DNA of 64,000 bases from Flavobacterium noncentrifugens (GTDB lineage Bacteria; Bacteroidota; Bacteroidia; Flavobacteriales; Flavobacteriaceae). The notes below the pieces were generated by a model. The model had not been told where the DNA came from and ran no database searches. It saw only the letters and a program-made list of their open reading frames with translations. Of the stretch, positions 58,227 to 64,000 are shown piece by piece. The translations under genes were made by a program, and so were the position numbers. The DNA lies in the NCBI RefSeq assembly GCF_900100375.1, contig NZ_FNEZ01000005.1, forward strand, positions 124,001 through 188,000, read 5' to 3'. The number at the start of each line of letters is the position of its first letter. Position 1 is the first letter of the stretch.

Positions 58227-58900
58227 AATCTATCGGGAAAATCGCTGATGATTCCGTTTGCTTTAAAGGATTTTATTTTTTGGATGTCTTCCAATTCATT
58301 TACCGTCCATGCAAAAACCTTGAAGCCTCTCTGCTGCATATTTCGCGTATTTTCTTCGGTCAATAAATGAAAATACGGATGGATTGTTTCTGCTTTTACA
58401 AATTCGGCAAAGCCAATAGCAAGCTCGAGATTGGTTTCGGTTAAAACGCCAAGCGGAATTTCGGCATGCAGATCGCGCACTTTCTGCAAAGCCGTCCAAT
58501 CAAAAGATGAAATCAAAAACTGACTGTATTGCCAATTTTTCTGCATGACATAATATTCGATCAATTTGACAACTGGTTCCGCTGTTTCGAATGCTTTTAA
58601 TTCAACATTGACCAAACATCTTTGGTTCACAAAATCGAAAGTTTCTGACAAAGTCGGGATTTCATGTATGCCGTCAATCCGCATTTTTTTCAATTCGGAT
58701 AATGACAAATTTTTCACAAAACCGCTTCCATCTGCGACGCGATCAACCGTTTCATCATGAATAACGATCACTTCACCATCAGCACTCAAATGCACATCAA
58801 ATTCGATTGCGTCTGATTGCAGTTCGATTGCTTTTGTAAAAGCAGCCAAAGTATTTTCAGGTTCGTAAGCTTTCGCGCCGCGGTGTGCAATTTTGATCAT
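58223..58900 (-). CDS. Glycerophosphodiester phosphodiesterase
   Basis: This 225-aa enzyme has the GDPD motifs: HRGAKAYEPENTLAAF with the catalytic His, EFDVHLSADGEVIVIHDETVDR with the metal and second His, and VNVELKAF. It hydrolyses glycerophosphodiesters to sn-glycerol-3-phosphate and an alcohol. It has no signal peptide, so it acts in the cytoplasm. A TATTTTTG box (58918-58925 minus) and a terminator of the upstream gene precede it. Confidence 0.93.
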   Translation of the reverse strand: MIKIAHRGAKAYEPENTLAAFTKAIELQSDAIEFDVHLSADGEVIVIHDETVDRVADGSGFVKNLSLSELKKMRIDGIHEIPTLSETFDFVNQRCLVNVELKAFETAEPVVKLIEYYVMQKNWQYSQFLISSFDWTALQKVRDLHAEIPLGVLTETNLELAIGFAEFVKAETIHPYFHLLTEENTRNMQQRGFKVFAWTVNELEDIQKIKSFKANGIISDFPDRL

Positions 58901-58933
58901 GAATCTTCAATTGTCTGCAAAAATAGCTAAAAT

Positions 58934-58964
58934 AAAAAAGCACAAACCGGAATTTGTGCTTTTT
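58934..58964 (-). terminator. Terminator after the GH13 amylase gene
   Basis: AAAAAAGCACAAA pairs with TTTGTGCTTTTT around CCGGAA, about 20 bp past the amylase stop. Confidence 0.85.
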
Positions 58965-58982
58965 GGTATTAGAATGAATGGC

Positions 58983-60647
58983 TTATTGTTTCAATTCGAA
59001 CAATACAATGTCAAATGGCGTGTCGATTGCTGCAATTCCTTTGATTACAACTGCTTCCTGGCCGCTGTAGGCATCACGCAATTTCGTTCCGTCCTGAAAT
59101 ACTGAAGAAACCGTAAGCGCTTTTTTGCCTTGCGGCAGGTCAAGCCCAACGATTACTTTGTCGAGGTAATTCCCAACAGTATAACCCCTGCTAAAGGTAT
59201 AAGGTTTCGCCGATATTTCTTTATGGATTCCCGCGCCTACAGCCGGATGGTTTCTCCTGAACTGTCCCAGTTTTTGCCAGTGCAATAATATATCCTGTGT
59301 TTTTTTATCTTTTTCAAGTTGGTCCCAATTCATGAAAGAACGCAAAGTCGCATCGCCCTGCGTACCTTCAACAACCAATGATCTTGCCGTTTCATCTCCA
59401 TAATAAACCTGTGCAACGCCTGGAGAAAGCAATAGTTTGGTGCCGCTTTCTATGCTTTTTTCACGTTTGGCATCAAATGGCGTTCCGTCGTCGTGAGAAG
59501 ACAAGTAGTTTAAAACGCTGTACCCTTCGAGTACGCTGTTGAGTTTTTGCGAGTACTTTGAAAAAATATATTCGTATTCTTTTTGTGCATCCCATTTGAA
59601 CTCAAAATTGATCATGTTGTTGAATCCGTTTTGATAGTAATTGACTTTTTTGTCGCCAAAATCAAAATCCTGGCCGCTGCTGATGCCGTAATTGTACACT
59701 TCTGCAATTGTATAAAACTTATTATCGTCGAGCACTTTCGAAGGATTGTTTTTCTTCCAGTTTTCAAAAGCATATTCGCATTGCGTTTTAAAATCGGCCC
59801 AAACGCTTACGTCTGTATGTTTTACCGTATCGGCGCGGTAACCGTCAATCCCGAATTGCGTAATGTAATCCGTCAGCCATTTGATGATGTAATATCTGGG
59901 CGCTCTAGGATAACCAGTTCGCGCAAAAAAGTCATCAAGCTCTTTCATTTCCTGGTCGTAACGGCCTTCGGCTTTCCATTTTTCTGCTAAGAATAGCGGA
60001 ATCTGGACGTTTTCAGTGCTTTCGGTTTTTACATCCGGAAGATTAGCCACTAACGTACATGCGGTAGTTCCGTCAAAAGTTTTGTAATCGCATTGCGGCC
60101 CGGTGCGCACCCATTCATCTGGCCAAACCGTGTCAACATCTGTAACCGGACCGGTGTGGTTTATGACACCATCAAGAATGATCCTGATGCCATGTGCATG
60201 TGCTTTTTCAACGAGTTCGGCAAGGTCTTTTTCGGTTCCGAAATTCGGATCGAGTTTTGACCAGTCGCGCGCCCAATAGCCGTGAAATCCGTATGATAAT
60301 CCGGTTCCTTCATCAACGCCACCATGGATTTGTTCGACAATCGGTGTAAACCAAATCGCGTTGATACCGAGTTTATCGAAATACCCTTCATCTATTTTTT
60401 TTGAAATTCCGATGATGTCGCCGCCTTCAAAACCGCGCAGTTTCCCGGTTTTTTTGTTGCGCCCGAAGTTCACATCGTTGCTTTTGTCGCCATTGTTAAA
60501 CCGGTCGGTCAACAGGAAATATACGCTGGCGCCTTCCCATACGAAAGGTGTTTTTGGTCTGGTCATGTTTTGTTGTTTTTGGGCTGATAAACTTCCGGAT
60601 ACGGTTAGCGCCAAAGAAAGCAGTGCGTAAGAGAGATTTTTTTTCAT
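58983..60647 (-). CDS. Secreted GH13 alpha-amylase
   Basis: This 554-aa protein has a signal peptide (MKKNLSYALLSLALTVSGSLSAQ). The GH13 regions are visible: DGVINH (159-164), GIDGYRADTVKH with nucleophile Asp273, AEVYNY with acid/base Glu316, and SSHDDG with His385/Asp386. YFLLTDRFNNGDKSNDVNFG in the N-terminal part is typical of the bacterial amylases that bind Ca2+. No T9SS domain is present, so it is probably periplasmic. Its start directly follows the GH31 stop, so the two are one operon. Confidence 0.94.
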   Translation of the reverse strand: MKKNLSYALLSLALTVSGSLSAQKQQNMTRPKTPFVWEGASVYFLLTDRFNNGDKSNDVNFGRNKKTGKLRGFEGGDIIGISKKIDEGYFDKLGINAIWFTPIVEQIHGGVDEGTGLSYGFHGYWARDWSKLDPNFGTEKDLAELVEKAHAHGIRIILDGVINHTGPVTDVDTVWPDEWVRTGPQCDYKTFDGTTACTLVANLPDVKTESTENVQIPLFLAEKWKAEGRYDQEMKELDDFFARTGYPRAPRYYIIKWLTDYITQFGIDGYRADTVKHTDVSVWADFKTQCEYAFENWKKNNPSKVLDDNKFYTIAEVYNYGISSGQDFDFGDKKVNYYQNGFNNMINFEFKWDAQKEYEYIFSKYSQKLNSVLEGYSVLNYLSSHDDGTPFDAKREKSIESGTKLLLSPGVAQVYYGDETARSLVVEGTQGDATLRSFMNWDQLEKDKKTQDILLHWQKLGQFRRNHPAVGAGIHKEISAKPYTFSRGYTVGNYLDKVIVGLDLPQGKKALTVSSVFQDGTKLRDAYSGQEAVVIKGIAAIDTPFDIVLFELKQ

Positions 60648-63038
60648 TTAATTGCCAAGTTGGATATTGATGTTTTTTGAAGCTTGTTTTTCCCAAATAA
60701 CGGAAATTTCAAGCACATTTGAATTTTTGTTCCAGATGAATTTTGCCGCTTTTCCATTGATCGTGATTTTCTTTGGCTTGGCTGGAATGTTGTGCACGAG
60801 CAGCGAAACGTTTCTGGTTTCTGAAATGTACGCATTCCCTTTTTCAGAAGCGAAAGAAATAACAATTTGTTTAGATTTCGATTCGTTTTTAAAAGTAAGC
60901 AATTCATATTTCCCTTTGCCAAAAGCATCGGGCGTTTTGCCATTGTCGTCGTATAATTTTCCGGTGCTTGCAGAAACTGAACCATCATAATAAAAGTGCA
61001 GTTTCAGGTTTTTGGTCGAATAACTTTCTGTTGACTGAATAACATCAATCATTGGAATAAAAGCGCCACCGCGAACGAAAACCGGAATGTGATTTTCTGC
61101 CAAAGCAATTTTCTGCGAACTACCCGCAGCATATTTTTTATCCGAATAAAAGTCGAACCAATTGTTGCTTTTCGGAAAATAGATATCTTTTTCAGTTTGG
61201 GCAGCGGTTGTAACCGGCGAAACAAGGAAGTCATTTCCCCAAAAATATTCATCTGAATTTCCGTCAAGCGAACGATTCTCAGCTTCATCAAAAAACAACG
61301 GACGCATCAACGGCGTTCCCAATTGGCTGTTGTCAAACGCCAAAGTGTAATTGTACGGAAGCATTTTGTAGCGCAATTTTACCGCTTCGATCGCTAAAGC
61401 TTTCGTTTTTGGCTCGCGAAAAACGATTTCCGGCGGCACCGATTCTGCCGCATGCGGACGAAAAACCGGTTGGAAAACGCCATATTGCAGCCAACGCACA
61501 TACAATTCATTGTCTACATTGTCGCCGGCAAATCCGCCAAGGTCCGAATGCATGTAACCAAGGCCTTGCATGCCCATTTGAAGCGAAATTTCTGTTTGTG
61601 ATTTCAATCCGCCCCAACTTCTTCCTACGTCGCCAGACCACGGGATCATTCCAAAACGCTGCGATCCTGAAGATCCGGAACGCATTAAAATAAATGGCCG
61701 AACGTCTGGAAAATCTTTTTGATAACCATCGGAAACAAGTTTCGCCCAATTGTGCCCGTAAATATTGTGCACTTGGTCTGCTGAACCGTTTGCATGTTGC
61801 AAATCGGTTGGATGCACTTCGGGTTCGCCCAAATCGCCCCACCAGCCGGCCACGCCTTTTTTGGTAAAATTTTTATAAATGTCCCAAAACCAGTCTTTGG
61901 CTTCGGGTTTGAAAATGTCGATCAATCCGGTATTTCCGAAATAGAAATCGTATACAAATGGTTTTCCGGTTTTATCAGTTGCAAGAATTTTTTTATCGAC
62001 GGCTTCCTGCCATTTTTTGGAAGTCGTCAAGACAAATGGTTCGGTGATTAAAACCGTTTTGACGTTTTGCTTGTTGAAGTCGGCGATCATTTTTTCCGGT
62101 GTCGGGAAGTTGTCGGCATCGAATTCGAAATTGCCCAAAGTGCCCTGGATCGTTTTTCCGAACCAGTATAGATCTAAAATCACAGCGTCGAGCGGAATTT
62201 TTTCTGCACGGAATTTCGCAACGACATCGCGCGTTTCCTTTTCAGAATGGTACCCAAAACGGCTTGCAAAATTCCCGAATGCCCAACGTGGCGGAAGCGG
62301 TTGCTTTCCGGTTAAATCGGTATAATCTTCGGTGAGTTTTGTCCAGTTGTCGGCGGCAATGATCTGGTAGGTTTTTCTGCCTGAAATCGTTTCGTAAGTT
62401 AAGGTGTTGTCCTTTTTACTGTCGAGATCGAGCCAACCGATCGGCGCATTGTCAAAATGGATCGCGTAAATTTTTGAAGACAATACCATCGGAATTGTGA
62501 AGTTCAGCAATTCAGCTTTGTCGCCGTAACCGTAGTGCGCTTTGTTGTACAATTCGAGTCGGTTGCCGCGGCGGTTCATGCTAACAGCGCGCGCGCCACC
62601 GCCGTATAAAGCTTCGGAATTGTCAAGGTTAAAATCGAGGATTTCGGCTTTGTCGGTTTTAGAATAGCCGTTTTTTTCAGAAAGCAATTCTTTTCCTTTA
62701 TATAAATAGCTGATTTTGAAAGGCGATTTTTCGATGTGGACTAAAATGCCCTGCGAGCCGAAATCAATTGATTTTGTGGTTTCAACAATTTCGGTGATTG
62801 CGTTTTCGGGTTTTAAGATTACCGCGTGCGATTCCGGATTAAAAGTTTCTCCTTTTGGAATGAAAGATGTTTCTACGATATCGGAATTGTAGAACTGAAT
62901 CTGGTAATTTCCGTCGGAAGTAGCAATTTCGAGCTGGTTGCCGTTTTGTTTGGTATTGAGGAATTTCCGGCTGGCGTTTTGCGCGGTTGCGGAAATTGCA
63001 GCGACCAGAAATGCTGTTATGATAAAATGTTGTTTCAT
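60648..63038 (-). CDS. GH31 family alpha-glucosidase
   Basis: This 796-aa protein has a signal peptide (about 1-20), a beta-sandwich N-terminal domain (about 25-245) and the GH31 barrel. The nucleophile is Asp402 in GWWGDLGEPEV and the acid/base is Asp470 in WSGDVGRSW. YGGGARAVSMNRRGNRLELYN is a standard substrate loop. A beta-sandwich tail closes the protein. It removes glucose from short alpha-glucans, following the amylases. It precedes the GH13 gene with no gap. An alpha-xylosidase or other GH31 specificity cannot be excluded. Confidence 0.93.
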   Translation of the reverse strand: MKQHFIITAFLVAAISATAQNASRKFLNTKQNGNQLEIATSDGNYQIQFYNSDIVETSFIPKGETFNPESHAVILKPENAITEIVETTKSIDFGSQGILVHIEKSPFKISYLYKGKELLSEKNGYSKTDKAEILDFNLDNSEALYGGGARAVSMNRRGNRLELYNKAHYGYGDKAELLNFTIPMVLSSKIYAIHFDNAPIGWLDLDSKKDNTLTYETISGRKTYQIIAADNWTKLTEDYTDLTGKQPLPPRWAFGNFASRFGYHSEKETRDVVAKFRAEKIPLDAVILDLYWFGKTIQGTLGNFEFDADNFPTPEKMIADFNKQNVKTVLITEPFVLTTSKKWQEAVDKKILATDKTGKPFVYDFYFGNTGLIDIFKPEAKDWFWDIYKNFTKKGVAGWWGDLGEPEVHPTDLQHANGSADQVHNIYGHNWAKLVSDGYQKDFPDVRPFILMRSGSSGSQRFGMIPWSGDVGRSWGGLKSQTEISLQMGMQGLGYMHSDLGGFAGDNVDNELYVRWLQYGVFQPVFRPHAAESVPPEIVFREPKTKALAIEAVKLRYKMLPYNYTLAFDNSQLGTPLMRPLFFDEAENRSLDGNSDEYFWGNDFLVSPVTTAAQTEKDIYFPKSNNWFDFYSDKKYAAGSSQKIALAENHIPVFVRGGAFIPMIDVIQSTESYSTKNLKLHFYYDGSVSASTGKLYDDNGKTPDAFGKGKYELLTFKNESKSKQIVISFASEKGNAYISETRNVSLLVHNIPAKPKKITINGKAAKFIWNKNSNVLEISVIWEKQASKNINIQLGN

Positions 63039-63052
63039 AGATTGGTGTGTTT

Positions 63053-63150
63053 TAGCCCCGATAGTAGTGAAAATCCTTTTTAAAAACTTGGAGCGCAGCG
63101 GAAATTTTTTAAAAAGATTGCAACGGATAGCGGGAATAGCTTCTAAAAAG
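63053..63150 (-). repeat. R1 dispersed repeat, copy k
   Basis: Minus-strand R1: AGCTATTCCCGCTATCCGT, TGCAATCTTTTTAAAAA, CCGCTGCGCTCC, AAAAGGATTTTCACTA, CTATCGGGGCT. It lies in the gap between the GH31 gene and the next GH13 gene. Confidence 0.7.
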
Positions 63151-63163
63151 GAAGCTTATTTTT

Positions 63164-63227
63164 AACCATTAAGGGATTCAGGTTCATTAAGCGCAATGCC
63201 TTAACTTTTCTTAATTCCTTAATGGTT
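63164..63227. repeat. R2 palindrome, copy d
   Basis: AACCATTAAGG arm at 63164-63174 pairs with CCTTAATGGTT ending 63227. Its last base touches the stop codon of the GH13 gene. It follows R1 copy k by 14 bp. Confidence 0.7.
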
Positions 63228-64000
63228 TAATTTAATTCTAAAATCAAAGCCGATTTGGGTTCGATTGAAATTTCATTGGAAATATCTATATTTTGGTTTG
63301 AAATCACTTCTTTTCCGGTTTTGAAATTTTTGATGTTTTGTGAAAAACGCGCTGTTTTGACCACTTGTTTTTCAGGATTGTTGTTGATTAAAATCATTAC
63401 AGTTTTCTGATCGTCGTAGCGGAAATACACGTACACATTATTTTCGGGAAGATAATGCGTCATTTTGCCGAAATGCACGGCGTTGTTGGATTTTCTCCAG
63501 TTGAATAATTTGGATGTGAAATCGAAATATTGCTGTTGCTCGGGCGTTCTTCCGGCTTTGTTAAATGCATTGTTTGCATCGCCGTTCCAGCCGCCGGGAA
63601 AATCGTGTCGGATGTCGCCATCGCCTTTGTCTTTGTTGCCGGTCATGCCGATTTCGGAACCGTAATACAATTGTGGAATCCCGCGAACGGTCGCGACCAA
63701 AGTCATCGCCAGGGCGTATTTTTTAAAATCCGGATAATGCTGGTTGATGCGTTGGGTGTCGTGGTTTTCGGCAAAAACAAGGATGTTGTCGATGTTTGGA
63801 TACAGGAAATCGTTTGTGAAATTGTCGTAAACTTTGACCATGCCTTTGTCCCATTCGCCTTTGTCTTCGTCGAATACTTTTTCGATTGCGTTGAATAGGG
63901 TGAAATCCATAACCGTTGGCAAATGCGAATTGTAATTCTGGATAGCACCGATTTTGCTGTCCTTTTGCCAATAAGCCATTTGCGCCTGGTCCTGCATCCA
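63227..64000 (-). CDS. GH13 alpha-amylase/neopullulanase, cut by the window edge
   Basis: Only the C-terminal part is present; the reading frame is still open at the right edge of the window. AENHDTQRINQHYP is the GH13 region IV with the conserved His/Asp, and IPQLYYGSEIGM is the usual helix after it. A C-terminal beta domain ends in ISIEPKSALILEL. The sequence around MQDQAQMAYWQKDSKIGAIQ resembles SusA-type neopullulanases of Bacteroidota. It probably works with the GH31 and GH13 enzymes downstream. No susC/susD gene is visible in the window. Confidence 0.9.
   Translation of the reverse strand, partial: WMQDQAQMAYWQKDSKIGAIQNYNSHLPTVMDFTLFNAIEKVFDEDKGEWDKGMVKVYDNFTNDFLYPNIDNILVFAENHDTQRINQHYPDFKKYALAMTLVATVRGIPQLYYGSEIGMTGNKDKGDGDIRHDFPGGWNGDANNAFNKAGRTPEQQQYFDFTSKLFNWRKSNNAVHFGKMTHYLPENNVYVYFRYDDQKTVMILINNNPEKQVVKTARFSQNIKNFKTGKEVISNQNIDISNEISIEPKSALILELN

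Overview
The window reads as chromosome of a Flavobacterium-like member of the Bacteroidota. Support: many start-proximal promoters of the Bacteroidota type (TAnnTTTG, often with TTTG about 18-19 nt upstream), very few Shine-Dalgarno sequences, two secreted proteins ending in type IX secretion (T9SS) sorting domains, a DnaE polymerase with a fused proofreading exonuclease, a mevalonate pathway, a long-tailed ribosomal protein bS16, LytTR and sigma-54 two-component systems, and DUF families common in flavobacteria. No phage, IS element, CRISPR array or rRNA operon was seen.

Layout. 0.2-7.7 kb: an NtrC-type two-component system divergent from a HlyD / ABC ATPase / small protein / FtsX-permease export operon, with two tandem palindromes between them. 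7.9-10.9 kb: Fe-S and redox genes (Mrp ATPase, NifU-like protein, ferredoxin reductase, 2Fe-2S ferredoxin). 10.9-17.8 kb: an all-minus cluster with a T9SS metalloprotease, an unknown protein, a T9SS intradiol dioxygenase-like protein, a pirin-like protein and a LytTR two-component system, then a GDSL lipoprotein. 17.9-29.5 kb: DUF3050, acyl-CoA dehydrogenase, tRNA methyltransferase, rimM-rpsP, a lipoprotein, an RRM protein, dnaE, trxA. 29.5-36.4 kb: a TPR-kinase/LytTR pair, a decaying lipoprotein region, a DUF58 protein, tRNA-Asp. 36.5-48.7 kb: membrane and glycan genes, ruvC, a hemW-led overlapping operon, PAP2, DUF4407 and a glycosyltransferase. 48.8-58.9 kb: a MORN-type lipoprotein between inverted repeats, a dipeptidase, tRNA-Leu, an RluB-type synthase, a prenyltransferase plus two mevalonate-pathway enzymes, TspO, a BaiN-like flavoprotein and a GDPD. 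59-64 kb: an alpha-glucan gene set (GH13, GH31, and a GH13 cut by the window edge).

The most interesting signal is a local LytTR-type regulon. Five sites, each two copies of about WTTNACCTCA (sense to the promoter) exactly 21 bp apart, lie upstream of the metalloprotease, the dioxygenase, the pirin-like gene and the kinase operon itself, and upstream of a divergent promoter with no ORF. In four of the five, the gap from the inner repeat to the -7 box is exactly 29 nt; in the fifth it is 39 nt. The divergent promoter would make a transcript of about 150 nt ending at a strong terminator: a candidate small RNA. The kinase has a Met/His-rich loop between membrane segments, which hints at metal or redox sensing.

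Intergenic space also holds a dispersed repeat of about 60-140 bp (11 copies, R1), a long AT-rich palindrome (4 copies, R2, often next to R1) and smaller modules. Three degraded genes (32.3, 32.8 and 54.9 kb) show in-frame stops or a one-base slip.
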